Positions 43,734 to 57,792 of a stretch of DNA of 64,000 nt are shown here, in pieces. A program made the translations under genes and the position numbers. The stretch is from SAR116 cluster bacterium AG-337-N21. Its GTDB lineage: Bacteria > Pseudomonadota > Alphaproteobacteria > Puniceispirillales > Marisalimonadaceae. The notes under the pieces are model-generated. The model worked only from the letters and a program-made list of their open reading frames with translations, searched no databases and was not told where the DNA came from. Numbering within the stretch: the first letter of the stretch is position 1; every line of letters begins with the position of its first letter. The DNA is taken from positions 62,001 to 126,000 of the forward strand of contig QBZZ01000001.1 in the NCBI GenBank assembly GCA_003282145.1, given 5' to 3'.

Positions 43734-44132
43734 CTAGCCAATATTTTCTAATACAGCCTTAATGAAAGAAGAATTTTTATTAGCTAGATCAGAGACATTC
43801 TTATCTTCATGATTTTCTTGAGATTTAAAAGCAAGAAGACGTTCTTCAAGCATTTGTTTATTAGCTTTATCAATTTTTTCAGCTCTTTCAGCAAGTATAA
43901 CAACTGATGTTTCATTGATTTCAGCAATACCTCCATCAATCATAATGCGTGATGTAACTTTACTGTCATTATAAATGTCTATAACGCCCCTATCAAGAGT
44001 GGACATTACTTTAGAATGTCTAGGTAGAGCACCTATTTGGCCATCAGATCCTGGTATGACAACCATATCAACTGGTTCAGAAACAAGTACCATTGATGGA
44101 GTTACTATTTCTAAATTGGTTGTGTCTGACAT
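43734..44132 (-). CDS. atpC: F1 ATP synthase epsilon subunit
   Basis: A 132-aa protein: N-terminal beta-sandwich (about 1-85; LEIVTPSMVLVSEPVDMVVIPGSDGQIG and LPRHSKVMSTL) and a short helical C-terminal part (from about 88, AERAEKIDKANKQM). It connects the gamma rotor to the c-ring and can inhibit ATP hydrolysis. Last gene of atpHAGDC, 30 bases after atpD. Confidence 0.95.
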   Translation of the reverse strand: MSDTTNLEIVTPSMVLVSEPVDMVVIPGSDGQIGALPRHSKVMSTLDRGVIDIYNDSKVTSRIMIDGGIAEINETSVVILAERAEKIDKANKQMLEERLLAFKSQENHEDKNVSDLANKNSSFIKAVLENIG

Positions 44133-44162
44133 TATAACCTCATCTCAAATAATTAAAATGGA

Positions 44163-46495
<2,333 letters not shown>

Positions 46496-46527
46496 TTTAA
46501 CCTATTCCTTTTGCATTAACACGATAA

Positions 46528-48063
46528 CTAAGAAAAATTCTTTATTAACTGATCTAGAGTATCTTTAAGAGATTTATCTGTATCATCTGAAATTGCTTTA
46601 TCTTTTCTAATTGAATCCAAAACCTTAGAACCTTTGGTATTTAATTTTTGTAGAAGTGCTTGTTCAAACTCACCTATCTTTTGTGTAGGAATTTGATCTA
46701 AATAACCTTTAACACCCGCAAATATCACAGCTACTTGCTCTTCAACCTCCATTGGTGAATATTGTGATTGCTTTAATAATTCAGTTAATCTTTCACCTCT
46801 AGATAAAAGTTGTCTAGTAGAAGCGTCCATATCAGACGCAAATTGAGCAAATGCAGCCATTTCTCTGTATTGAGCAAGATCTAACTTAATCGTTCCTGCT
46901 ACTTGTTTCATAGCTTTTATTTGTGCAGCAGATCCAACTCTGGAAACTGATAAACCTACATTCACGGCAGGTCTGATACCCTTATAAAATAATTCCGTTT
47001 CTAAAAATATTTGACCATCTGTAATTGAGATAACATTAGTTGGTATAAAGGCGGAAACATCTCCTCCCTGCGTTTCTATTATTGGAAGTGCTGTTAAACT
47101 TCCAGACCCATTATCTCCATTTAATTTAGCAGCCCTCTCTAATAAACGAGAATGTAAATAAAATACATCACCAGGATAAGCTTCTCTACCAGGAGGTCTT
47201 CTTAAAAGAAGTGACATTTGTCTGTACGCAACGGCTTGTTTAGATAAATCATCATATACAACGACTGCATGCATTCCATTATCTCTAAAAAACTCACCCA
47301 TAGCAGCTGCTGAATAAGGTGCTAGAAATTGCATTGGTGCAGGGTCTGAAGCAGTAGCTGCTACCACAATTGAATATTCTAGGGCTCCTCTTTCTTCTAA
47401 AGTTTTAACAATTTGAGCTACAGTTGATCTCTTTTGGCCGACAGCTACGTATATACAAAATAATTTTTTAGTATCGTCTTTACCTGCCTTATCATTAGTA
47501 CTTTTCTGATTTAAAAAGGTATCTATAGCTATAGCTGTCTTGCCAGTTTGTCTGTCACCAATAATAAGTTCTCTTTGTCCTCTACCAACAGGGATTAATG
47601 AATCGATGGCCTTAAGTCCAGTTTGCATTGGCTCACTTACTGATTCTCTTGGCATAATACCAGGGGCCTTTGACTCAACTCTTGTCCTTTTAACATTTTT
47701 TAATGCACCCTTTCCATCAATGGGATTACCTAATGCATCAACTACTCTCCCAAGAAGTCCTTTGCCAATAGGAACATCAACAATAGAACCTGTTCGCTTT
47801 ACAACATCACCTTCTTTAATGGTCTTATCACTTCCAAAGATAACGACACCCACGTTATCTCTTTCTAAGTTCAAAGCCATGCCAGCAATGCTACCAGGAA
47901 ACTCCACCATTTCACCTGCTTGAACTTGATCTAAACCATGAACTCTAGCTATTCCGTCACCAACAGATAAAACTTTACCTACCTCTGTCACTTCGGCTTC
48001 TGCTCCAAAGTTTTCAATTTGATCTTTTAATATTGTTGATATTTCTGCTGCACGAATATCCAT
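46528..48063 (-). CDS. atpA: F1 ATP synthase alpha subunit
   Basis: A 511-aa protein of normal length with P-loop [25 protein letters not shown] context, [22 protein letters not shown] and the signature [14 protein letters not shown]. Its ATG shares one base with the atpH stop (TAATG on the minus strand), a classic coupled junction. Confidence 0.98.
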   Translation of the reverse strand: MDIRAAEISTILKDQIENFGAEAEVTEVGKVLSVGDGIARVHGLDQVQAGEMVEFPGSIAGMALNLERDNVGVVIFGSDKTIKEGDVVKRTGSIVDVPIGKGLLGRVVDALGNPIDGKGALKNVKRTRVESKAPGIMPRESVSEPMQTGLKAIDSLIPVGRGQRELIIGDRQTGKTAIAIDTFLNQKSTNDKAGKDDTKKLFCIYVAVGQKRSTVAQIVKTLEERGALEYSIVVAATASDPAPMQFLAPYSAAAMGEFFRDNGMHAVVVYDDLSKQAVAYRQMSLLLRRPPGREAYPGDVFYLHSRLLERAAKLNGDNGSGSLTALPIIETQGGDVSAFIPTNVISITDGQIFLETELFYKGIRPAVNVGLSVSRVGSAAQIKAMKQVAGTIKLDLAQYREMAAFAQFASDMDASTRQLLSRGERLTELLKQSQYSPMEVEEQVAVIFAGVKGYLDQIPTQKIGEFEQALLQKLNTKGSKVLDSIRKDKAISDDTDKSLKDTLDQLIKNFS

Positions 48064-48614
48064 TAATTTGTACCTCTCATGGCTATTTCAAGTCTATTAA
48101 GTTTAGTTTTAATCGAGTTATCGATCATTTTTGAGCCAATTTTGACTATAAGTCCCCCAATCAGAGTTTGATCAACCTTTGTTGACAAAACTATTTTTTT
48201 TACCCCGGTAGCTTCAGATATCGCTGATTCTACTTTACTTTGTTGTGCTTTATCTAATTCAAAAGATGAAGTAACTTCAGCTTGAACTTCACCATTGATT
48301 CTAGAGACTTCAGATAAGAAAACGTCTATTATTTCATGTATTAAAAACAAACGACCATTATTGGCTAAAGTACCACAAAATTTAATGGTTAAACTGTCAG
48401 CCTTTGCTTTTTTTAAGATTTTAACAATAGAAGATAGTTTATTAGCTTTAGTTACAGCAGGTGATTTAATCATATTCTGAAATAAATCATAACTTTTTAG
48501 TATTCCTTTTAATGATTCAAAATCTTTAACTACTTTAGATATAATTTTTTTTTCTGTAGCTAACTCATGTAAAGCTTTAGCATATCTACCTGATAATCCA
48601 GATGATCCGCTCAT
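48063..48614 (-). CDS. atpH: F1 ATP synthase delta subunit
   Basis: A 183-aa stalk protein joining F1 to the b subunits. N-terminal helical domain starts [15 protein letters not shown]; the C-terminal part [21 protein letters not shown] is the family signature. First gene of the F1 operon; F0 genes are not in this window, as usual for Alphaproteobacteria. Confidence 0.95.
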   Translation of the reverse strand: MSGSSGLSGRYAKALHELATEKKIISKVVKDFESLKGILKSYDLFQNMIKSPAVTKANKLSSIVKILKKAKADSLTIKFCGTLANNGRLFLIHEIIDVFLSEVSRINGEVQAEVTSSFELDKAQQSKVESAISEATGVKKIVLSTKVDQTLIGGLIVKIGSKMIDNSIKTKLNRLEIAMRGTN

Positions 48615-48651
48615 CTTATTATTTCCTTATATTTAAATAAAAATATATGGA

Positions 48652-48684
48652 TTGCTAACACAGCATTGATCTCAATGCAAGCAA
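48652..48684. repeat. Palindromic hairpin in the leader of the atp operon
   Basis: GCATTGA-TC-TCAATGC (48663-48678) is a 7-bp inverted repeat around two bases, and TTGCT/AGCAA arms (48652-48656 and 48680-48684) could extend it. It lies in the 94-base gap between priA and atpH. There is no T-run, so it may be an operator or a 5'-leader structure rather than a terminator. Confidence 0.4.
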
Positions 48685-48708
48685 CAAGGTAGTCATATTC
48701 AATTAATT

Positions 48709-50943
48709 TTACATGAAAGAAAAAGGGTCAATATCTATAGTCAACTTAACATTATGCGGAGCTTTAATTTTATTTGTCCAATTCAAAAGGACATCTTGAA
48801 TGTTAACTGTTTTATCTGATTTGATTAAAAATCTTCGTCTGTATTTTCCCCTTAAAAAATATAAAGGAGCTGGAGCTGGCCCAAAAATCTTAACATTTTT
48901 AAATAATGGCGCTACCCTTAATAATTCCGATGCAAAACCGTCTAATTTTCTTTCATATTTAGAGGATAAAATTATGGCTGCTAATCTCCCATAAGGAGGC
49001 ATATTAGCGTTTTTCCTTGATGAAAGTTCTTTTTCAAAAAAATCATCTCGATTATTTTTGGCGATTGCCCTAATTATTGGATTTTCATTATCGTATGTTT
49101 GAAGAAAAACAACACCTTTGTCCTGTTCATCTATTGCATGTCTACCAGATCTACCTGATACTTGTTGTAAAAGTTGAAAACTTCTCTCTGACGCCCGTAA
49201 ATCACCACCAGATAAGCCTACATCACTGTCTATAATTCCAACTAATTTTAAATCTGGAAAATCATGCCCTTTGGCAATCATCTGAGTACCTATTATAATA
49301 TCTACTTTGTTATTTTTTATCTTTTCAAGTGTCTTTACTAATGTCTTTTGACTTTTCATAGTATCACTTGAAAGTACTGTTAATTTTGCTTCAGGAAATA
49401 ATTGATTTATTTCTTCCTCAATGCGCTCAACTCCTGGTCCACATGCCTTTATTTGCCCTTCAGCTCCACATATATCGCAACTGTTAGAAATTCTTTTTGT
49501 ATAACCACAATGGTGACATACCAATGTATTTTGTGATCTATGTTCAACTAACCATGTTTCACAATTAACACATTTAATTTTATTGCCACAAGAGTTGCAA
49601 ATAGTTAATGGTGCATAACCTCTTCTATTTAAAAATAGTAAACTTTGTTCTCTATTATCTAATTTAGATTTTATTTCATTTGTTAATACTGAAGATATCC
49701 ATTTACCTCGCTCAGGAGTATTAGCCTTTAAATCAATAAGTTTTATATCAGGTAAAGCGGCTCCAGTTGCTCTCTTTGGTAAGGTTAAGTGAATATATTT
49801 ACCTATTTTCATATTATGGTAAGTTTCTAACGAAGGTGTAGCAGATGCTAAAACTATCGGTACAGAAGATCTGATAGCTTTATAGATTGCCATATCTCTA
49901 GCATTATATCTTACGCCTTCTTCCTGTTTAAACGCTGGGTCATGCTCTTCATCAACAATAATTAAACCTAGATTTAGAATAGGAAGCATTAATGCAGATC
50001 TTGCGCCTACGATAACCCCAGCTGAACTATTTAACGCGGATAACCAAATTTGTTTCTTTTTTGTTTTTGTTATTCCAGAATGCCAGACTAAAGGCGCAAA
50101 AGAAAAACTTTGGTGAAATCTTTTTTCCCAATCTGGTGTTAAAGATATTTCTGGAAGCAAAATTAAAATTTGCTTACCTTCATCTAAACAAGTTTTAACT
50201 GTTTGAAAATAAGTCTCAGTCTTACCAGAACCAGGAACACCATCCAGCAAAAAACAATCTGGTTTCTTTTTCTTTATTGAGACATTAATTTTTTCAACTG
50301 CATTTTTTTGTTCTGAGTTCAATAATTTGTTAATTTCAAATTTTATTTTATTATAATTAGTAACTTTTAAGTTCGAATAGGCTTGCTTTTTTACCAACTC
50401 TTCAACAATAAGATTTTTTTTAGTCATATCTTTTAAAATTGACTTAGAGACACCGGTATTGTCTATCAGATCCTCTTGGAATACAGCTTGTTTTGATTTA
50501 AATAAAAAATCTAAAATAAGTTTCCTTTTAGACGTGATTTTATGTTTGTTAATTTCTTCTATTTCGTCATTATCTAGAAACTTGCTTTTATATACTTTTT
50601 TATATTCTGTAGATGTTATTGCCTCGACCGGAGATAAAACCATCTTAAGGACTAATCCTTTATATGCACAATACCAATTTGCTAAAAAATAAATTAACTC
50701 TATAGAAGGTTGGGGTATAGGATTTATTTCATATATTTCTTCAATTCTTTTTAACTTTTCCTGAGGTATAGTTCTTGTACCTTCACCAACAATAATTCCA
50801 ACGTTTTTTCTTTTTCCAAAAGGAACTAATACAACTTGCCCTACGCAGACGCCATCTTTTTTACTTTCAACTGTATAATCAAATGGCTCATTAAATGGAC
50901 CACTTACAAGAACAGCAACTTCATTTGATTTAATATTTTTCAT
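48709..50943 (-). CDS. priA: Primosomal replication protein N' (PriA helicase)
   Basis: A 744-aa replication-restart helicase. N-terminal fork-binding region, then Walker A DGVPGSGKTETYFQ, IIVDEEHDPAFKQEEG (DEEH box) and ASATPSLETY. Zinc cysteines: CNSCGNKIKCVNC, VCHHCGY and CDICGAEG. Motif V/VI region: IIGTQMIAKGHDFPDLKLVG and QQVSGRSGR. It is complete and lies just upstream of the atp operon on the same strand. Confidence 0.97.
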   Translation of the reverse strand: MKNIKSNEVAVLVSGPFNEPFDYTVESKKDGVCVGQVVLVPFGKRKNVGIIVGEGTRTIPQEKLKRIEEIYEINPIPQPSIELIYFLANWYCAYKGLVLKMVLSPVEAITSTEYKKVYKSKFLDNDEIEEINKHKITSKRKLILDFLFKSKQAVFQEDLIDNTGVSKSILKDMTKKNLIVEELVKKQAYSNLKVTNYNKIKFEINKLLNSEQKNAVEKINVSIKKKKPDCFLLDGVPGSGKTETYFQTVKTCLDEGKQILILLPEISLTPDWEKRFHQSFSFAPLVWHSGITKTKKKQIWLSALNSSAGVIVGARSALMLPILNLGLIIVDEEHDPAFKQEEGVRYNARDMAIYKAIRSSVPIVLASATPSLETYHNMKIGKYIHLTLPKRATGAALPDIKLIDLKANTPERGKWISSVLTNEIKSKLDNREQSLLFLNRRGYAPLTICNSCGNKIKCVNCETWLVEHRSQNTLVCHHCGYTKRISNSCDICGAEGQIKACGPGVERIEEEINQLFPEAKLTVLSSDTMKSQKTLVKTLEKIKNNKVDIIIGTQMIAKGHDFPDLKLVGIIDSDVGLSGGDLRASERSFQLLQQVSGRSGRHAIDEQDKGVVFLQTYDNENPIIRAIAKNNRDDFFEKELSSRKNANMPPYGRLAAIILSSKYERKLDGFASELLRVAPLFKNVKIFGPAPAPLYFLRGKYRRRFLIKSDKTVNIQDVLLNWTNKIKAPHNVKLTIDIDPFSFM

Positions 50944-51067
50944 GAATCATCTTTATGAAATTATTTTAAAGCTAAATATAGTTATCATTATTTACATAAT
51001 GTATTATAAAATACGTTTAATGAAATATTAGTTTTTTTTAATTATAAAAACCCATAAAGGATGACAG

Positions 51068-51721
51068 ATGGAATTATTCATAGATACTGCTGAAATTGAT
51101 GAAATAAAATCATTAAATGTTACTGGATTAATTGACGGAGTTACAACAAATCCCTCTTTAATAGCTAAATCTGGACGAAATATCATTGAAACCATTGAAG
51201 AAATTTGTAATGAGGTGTCAGGACCCGTAAGTGCAGAAGTTACAGCAACCGATTTTGATAACATGTTATTGGAAGGTAAAAAACTATCTGCAATCGCTCA
51301 AAATGTTGCCATCAAAGTACCACTGACTTTTGATGGTCTTAGAGCATGCAAAGCATTTTCAGATGACGGTATTATGGTAAATGTAACCTTATGTTTTAGT
51401 TCCGCTCAAGCACTTTTAGCAGCAAAAGCAGGTGCTTCTTTCATATCCCCTTTTATTGGAAGACTAGATGATATAGGTGCAGATGGTATGAACTTAATTT
51501 CAGAGATAACTGAAATTTATGATATTCATGGATTTGAAACAAAGGTTCTTGCTGCCTCAATAAGAAATGTCCAAGATATCATAGACTCAGCAAAATTAGG
51601 TGCAGATGTTGCAACCATTCCACCAAAGTTTTTAAAAGCCATGTACAATCATCCACTTACCGATAAGGGTCTAGCAGATTTCTTATCTGATTGGAAAAAA
51701 ACAGGTCAATCAATTTTATAA
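51068..51721 (+). CDS. tal: Small transaldolase (TalC/Fsa-like)
   Basis: A 217-aa class I aldolase. Schiff-base Lys83 lies in [25 protein letters not shown] and [20 protein letters not shown] are family-typical. The [12 protein letters not shown] motif has Phe where fructose-6-phosphate aldolases carry Tyr, favouring transaldolase activity in the pentose-phosphate pathway. Databases often label this type fsa. AAAGGA stands before the ATG. It is divergent from priA and followed after eight bases by xerC. Confidence 0.9.
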   Translation: MELFIDTAEIDEIKSLNVTGLIDGVTTNPSLIAKSGRNIIETIEEICNEVSGPVSAEVTATDFDNMLLEGKKLSAIAQNVAIKVPLTFDGLRACKAFSDDGIMVNVTLCFSSAQALLAAKAGASFISPFIGRLDDIGADGMNLISEITEIYDIHGFETKVLAASIRNVQDIIDSAKLGADVATIPPKFLKAMYNHPLTDKGLADFLSDWKKTGQSIL

Positions 51722-51729
51722 GTTGATTT

Positions 51730-52647
51730 ATGGATACTATAAAACAAAAAAATATCTTAAATACAAACAATAATGTTGTTTTACCTTGGATTAAATATTT
51801 AGAAAATATTAGAGGGTATGGGGTGCATACTCTTGATGCCTATAAAAGGGATGTAGTAGAATTTTTAAGATTTTGTAATGAAAGAAATCATGACTTTTTA
51901 TCTCCAGATAAGTATATTTTAAGAGGATTCTTATCAGTATTGTCTGAACGAGAATTATCAAGACCGACAGTTGCAAGAAAAATATCTAGTTTAAAAAATT
52001 TTTTTAAATTCTTATTGAAAAATAAAGTTATTTTATCTCTTGATATATCTATTTTCAAAAGTCCTAAACTTAAAAGAAGTTATCCTAAATCCATTGATTC
52101 GGATCTTGTCGCTAAAGCTTTTATATCTCTAATGGATAATGAAAATGATCAATGGATTAACCTTCGAGATAGAGCTGTAATGTTATTATTATATGGTTCA
52201 GGTCTTAGAATAAGTGAAGCATTATCTCTTAAAAAGAAAGAAGCTCCAAAAAGTGACTGGTTGAGAGTAAAAGGAAAAGGTAACAAGTATAGAGATGTAC
52301 CTTTGTTACCTATAATCTGTGAGGGTGTTAAGGAATACCTTGACCTGTGCCCATATGATGTAAAAGAAGATGAACCACTGTTCCTTGGAAAAAGAGGTGG
52401 AGAACTTTCTCCGAGAATTATTCAAAGGAGAGTTGAAAATTTAAGATATGAATTAGGCTTACCATCTCATACTACCCCCCATGCACTTAGACATGCATTT
52501 GCAACTCATTTACTGTCTGGTGGAGCAGATCTAAGAGCTATTCAACAACTTTTGGGTCATTCAAGTCTTTCGACAACTCAAAGATATACTGACGTCAATG
52601 AAAGCGAATTAATAAAGTTACACAAAGCAATACATCCTCGCTCATAA
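51730..52647 (+). CDS. xerC: Tyrosine recombinase XerC
   Basis: A 305-aa site-specific recombinase for chromosome dimer resolution. N-terminal SAM-like core-binding domain (about 15-100), catalytic domain after 120. Catalytic residues are all present: Arg160 (GSGLRISEAL), Lys about 184 (KGKGNKYRDV), His251 and Arg254 (HALRHAFATHLL), His277 (LLGHSSL) and Tyr286 (TTQRYTDV). Core position beside priA and tal argues for a housekeeping Xer rather than a mobile-element integrase; XerC versus XerD is less certain. Confidence 0.9.
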   Translation: MDTIKQKNILNTNNNVVLPWIKYLENIRGYGVHTLDAYKRDVVEFLRFCNERNHDFLSPDKYILRGFLSVLSERELSRPTVARKISSLKNFFKFLLKNKVILSLDISIFKSPKLKRSYPKSIDSDLVAKAFISLMDNENDQWINLRDRAVMLLLYGSGLRISEALSLKKKEAPKSDWLRVKGKGNKYRDVPLLPIICEGVKEYLDLCPYDVKEDEPLFLGKRGGELSPRIIQRRVENLRYELGLPSHTTPHALRHAFATHLLSGGADLRAIQQLLGHSSLSTTQRYTDVNESELIKLHKAIHPRS

Positions 52648-52650
52648 AAA

Positions 52651-52680
52651 AGGCGGTTAAAACCGCCTAATTTAATTTTT
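52651..52680. terminator. Intrinsic terminator after xerC
   Basis: AGGCGGT/ACCGCCT stem (52651-52657 with 52662-52668), 4-nt loop, then TTTAATTTTT. It lies between the convergent xerC and katG genes; the A-run before it may serve the other strand as well. Confidence 0.75.
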
Positions 52681-52692
52681 AGTTAATAATTA

Positions 52693-54898
<2,206 letters not shown>

Positions 54899-54902
54899 GT
54901 AG

Positions 54903-54919
54903 TTTAGAACGGTTTTAAA
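54903..54919. promoter_or_regulatory. Candidate Irr box (iron control element) upstream of katG
   Basis: TTTAGAA-CGG-TTTTAAA differs at one base from the palindrome I recall for alphaproteobacterial Irr boxes (TTTAGAAnnnTTCTAAA). It lies four bases upstream of the katG -35 and directly behind the irr gene, a position more typical of activation than of blocking. Confidence 0.55.
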
Positions 54920-54928
54920 GTAAAAAAT

Positions 54929-55327
54929 TTAATTTTGTCTCTTTAATTTTATTATTACTTCAATACCGTTATTTAAATATCCTTGAGGGATTTCAGGTAG
55001 CTTATGTAAACTAATCTCTTCGTTTTCAATATCTATTAACTCACCGGTCTCTTCGTTTAAAAAATGGTGATGATAATCCGTATTTGTATCAAATATTGCT
55101 GTATCTTTAGAAGTTTCAACTTGTTTTATAAGTCCACAATTTTTAAATTTTTTTAAACAGTTATATACAGTAGCTATAGACATAGAATTACCAGATGTAT
55201 AAATTTCATCTTGGAGATTTTCAGCAGTAAAATGTCGATTAAAACCATCTAATAGTATATTAGCGACTATCATCCTTTGTTTAGTAGGTCTAAGTCCTGC
55301 ATTTCTTAATTTTTCTTTATTATTCAT
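54929..55327 (-). CDS. irr: Fur-family iron response regulator Irr
   Basis: A 132-aa winged-helix regulator. The N-terminal GLRPTKQRMIVANILLDG and SIATVYNCLKKFKNCGLIKQV form the DNA-binding domain. FDTNTDYHHHFLNEETGELIDI (HHH at 86-88) is the Irr signature, the region tied to haem sensing. The paired CxxC zinc motifs of Fur, Zur and PerR are absent, as expected for Irr. Irr controls haem and iron genes and responds to haem and peroxide. Its own promoter carries a Fur-type 7-1-7 box. Placed ahead of katG on the same strand, it links iron state to peroxide defence. Confidence 0.87.
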   Translation of the reverse strand: MNNKEKLRNAGLRPTKQRMIVANILLDGFNRHFTAENLQDEIYTSGNSMSIATVYNCLKKFKNCGLIKQVETSKDTAIFDTNTDYHHHFLNEETGELIDIENEEISLHKLPEIPQGYLNNGIEVIIKLKRQN

Positions 55328-55347
55328 AACTTAAACTATATACTATT

Positions 55348-55362
55348 TGATAATCGTTCTCA
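55348..55362. promoter_or_regulatory. Fur-type 7-1-7 box upstream of irr
   Basis: TGATAAT-C-GTTCTCA resembles the Fur-family palindrome TGATAATnATTATCA (5 of 7 in the second arm). It lies 21-35 bases before the irr ATG and downstream of a TTGACA on the minus strand (55396-55391), so a bound protein would probably block transcription. Autoregulation or control by another Fur protein are both possible. Confidence 0.45.
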
Positions 55363-55459
55363 ATATTCAAATATTATTATATTAAAATAATGTCAAGTTT
55401 GTTATTCTCACTTTACGAAACTATAATAAAATGTGATCTTCTCTTTGATAGGAAAATAA

Positions 55460-56881
55460 ATGACAAGACCATGTGATCTAAACGCTACTGAAGCAAGAAA
55501 GTTAATTGGTAATAAGCAACTTTCACCCGTTGAATTAACTACAAGTTGTATTGAACAGATAGAAAAACACAATCCTTCAATAAACGCGGTTGTAGCAATT
55601 GACAAAAATGACGTATTAAAACAGGCCCAAAAAGCTGAAGATAAAGTTATGTCTGGATCAGAACTTGGGATACTACATGGCCTCCCAGTTGGAATTAAAG
55701 ATTTAAATACAGTAAAGAATTTACGCTCAACTTCTGGATCCAAAATTTACGAAGATAGAATACCTAAAAGCGATGACACTATAGTTGAAGATATTAGAAA
55801 CGAAGGTGCAATTATATTTTGTAAAACCAACACTCCAGAATTTGGGGCTGGAGGAAACACGAAAAATAGAGTTTATGGCGCCACTTCTAATCCATTTGAT
55901 ATTACTAAAACTCCAGCAGGCTCCTCAGGTGGAAGTGCAGCTGCATTAGCAACAAACATGATGCCATTGGCAAATGGAAGTGATTATGGAGGGAGCCTTA
56001 GAACTCCAGCAGGTTTTTGTGGTGTTACTGGTTTTAGACCCTCGCCTGGACTTGTTCCCGCTACCGAAGCCTCTGTTGGCTTAAACCCTTTTTCAGTTCA
56101 AGGTCCTATGGGAAGAAATGTTTCGGATACTTACCTGCTACTACAAGCTCAAGTAAATTTAAACAGAATAGATCCATTTTCTGGCCTAGATAGTTTATCA
56201 ATGCCCGATGAACTATTAGGTGCAGATTTATCTGGAATTAAAATGGCTTTTTCATATGATCTTGGATGCGCTCCAGTCGATAACGATATAAAATCAACAT
56301 TTTTAAAAAAGATTGATACTTTTAAAGGTAATTTTCTAACAGCAGATCAAGGTGAACCAGATTTTCTAGATATTCACAGTTGCTTTGAAGTTATTAGAGG
56401 CTTTAACTATGTTGCTTCGCATAAAGACAAACTTGATAATTATAAAGATTTATTGGGACCGAATGTAATTGATAATGTTAAAAGAGGATTAAAGTATAGT
56501 CTTGCTGACGTTTCATCAGCCCATGTCATGCAAACAAAAATATATAAAAACTTTCGAAATTTTTTTAATGATTATGATGTCTTAATCTGCCCTGCTGCAT
56601 CAGTATCACCTTATCCACACGAGCAATTATTTGTAGATAATATTAATGGCGAAAAATTGTCAACTTATATGCGCTGGTTATCACTAAGTTATGCATCAAC
56701 AATGGCAATTCCATGTGTTTGGGCATTACCGTGTGGGTTAGATCATAAAGAAATGCCTTTCGGCATCCAATTAATTGCTCCTGCTGGTAGAGATGTAGAG
56801 TTATCAGAAATTGCGAAAAGCTTAGAAACAATTTTAATGACAAATGAAAAAACTAAAAGACCTATACCATTAATAAAATAA
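55460..56881 (+). CDS. Amidase signature family hydrolase
   Basis: A 473-aa enzyme with the full triad: Lys80 in LPVGIKDLN, cis-Ser155 in AGSSGGSAAAL and nucleophile Ser179 in SDYGGSLRTPAG. The DYGGS form and the TGFRPSPG that follows fit the broad amidase/indoleacetamide-hydrolase group rather than GatA. Substrate unknown. It is divergent from irr, with a 132-base gap holding the irr promoter and box. A metallo-beta-lactamase-fold gene follows after 17 bases, perhaps co-transcribed. Confidence 0.88.
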   Translation: MTRPCDLNATEARKLIGNKQLSPVELTTSCIEQIEKHNPSINAVVAIDKNDVLKQAQKAEDKVMSGSELGILHGLPVGIKDLNTVKNLRSTSGSKIYEDRIPKSDDTIVEDIRNEGAIIFCKTNTPEFGAGGNTKNRVYGATSNPFDITKTPAGSSGGSAAALATNMMPLANGSDYGGSLRTPAGFCGVTGFRPSPGLVPATEASVGLNPFSVQGPMGRNVSDTYLLLQAQVNLNRIDPFSGLDSLSMPDELLGADLSGIKMAFSYDLGCAPVDNDIKSTFLKKIDTFKGNFLTADQGEPDFLDIHSCFEVIRGFNYVASHKDKLDNYKDLLGPNVIDNVKRGLKYSLADVSSAHVMQTKIYKNFRNFFNDYDVLICPAASVSPYPHEQLFVDNINGEKLSTYMRWLSLSYASTMAIPCVWALPCGLDHKEMPFGIQLIAPAGRDVELSEIAKSLETILMTNEKTKRPIPLIK

Positions 56882-56898
56882 TTTAATAAGGTTTAAAG

Positions 56899-57792
56899 AT
56901 GAACGAAATAAAAACAGTTGAAAACTTACGTATTAAAGGGTTCTTTGATAATCAAACATCTACTATAAGCTACGTAGTTCATGACAGTATAGAAAAAAAA
57001 TGTGCTGTTATTGATAGTGTATTAGATTTTGATTATTCTTCTGGTGACATAGATTATTTAAATGCAGATAAAATAATATCTTATGTTGATCAAAATAAAT
57101 TAAATGTAGAATGGCTTATTGAGACTCACGTCCACGCAGATCACTTATCTGCTTCTCCTTATATTCAAAAAAAACTTGGAGGTAAGATAGGGATATCTGA
57201 AAAAATTTCAGATATTCAAAATATTTTTGGGAAAACGTTTAATGCTGGTACTGAGTTTCAAAGAGATGGTAGTCAATTTGATAAACTATTTAAAGATAAT
57301 GATGAGTACAAAATTGGAAATATAAATTGTAAAGTTATTAATACACCAGGTCATACTCCTGCGTGTACGGCTCATGTTATTGGAAACTCTATTTTTGTAG
57401 GTGACACATTATTTATGCCTGACTTAGGTAGTGCAAGAGCAGACTTTCCAGGTGGAGACGCCCGCCAGCTTTATAGATCGATACAGAAAATATTAAGTTA
57501 TCCTGATGAAACAAGAATTTTTGTTTGTCACGATTACCCACCTTCTTCAAGAGAGGTTAAATGGTCAACAACAGTTGGTGAACAAAAAGAAAAAAATGTT
57601 CATGTTAAAACATCAATTTTAGAAGATGAGTTTGTTAAAATCAGAGAAGCTAGAGATAAAACACTGAACATGCCAAAACTTATTATTCCTTCAATTCAAG
57701 TGAACATGAGAGCCGGTAACCTACCACCACCAGAAAACAATGGAAGTGTTTATATAAAGGTTCCTATCAATAGTATTAAAAACTTAATCTAA
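56899..57792 (+). CDS. MBL-fold protein, persulfide dioxygenase (ETHE1/Blh)-like
   Basis: A 297-aa metallo-beta-lactamase-fold protein. The metal motif HVHADH (His77, His79, Asp81, His82) and TPGHTPACTAH are intact; FVGDTLFMPDLG and SARADFPGGDARQLYRSI match the ETHE1/Blh persulfide dioxygenase branch, where a mononuclear iron oxidises glutathione persulfide to sulfite. Glyoxalase II activity is an alternative. A ribosome site AAGG precedes the ATG. Its last nine bases overlap the convergent aminotransferase gene. Confidence 0.85.
   Translation: MNEIKTVENLRIKGFFDNQTSTISYVVHDSIEKKCAVIDSVLDFDYSSGDIDYLNADKIISYVDQNKLNVEWLIETHVHADHLSASPYIQKKLGGKIGISEKISDIQNIFGKTFNAGTEFQRDGSQFDKLFKDNDEYKIGNINCKVINTPGHTPACTAHVIGNSIFVGDTLFMPDLGSARADFPGGDARQLYRSIQKILSYPDETRIFVCHDYPPSSREVKWSTTVGEQKEKNVHVKTSILEDEFVKIREARDKTLNMPKLIIPSIQVNMRAGNLPPPENNGSVYIKVPINSIKNLI

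Noticed and set aside
51730-52647. Integrase of a mobile element
   Set aside because: The tyrosine recombinase sits between core genes, has XerC length and features, and shows no attachment-site repeats or cargo nearby.
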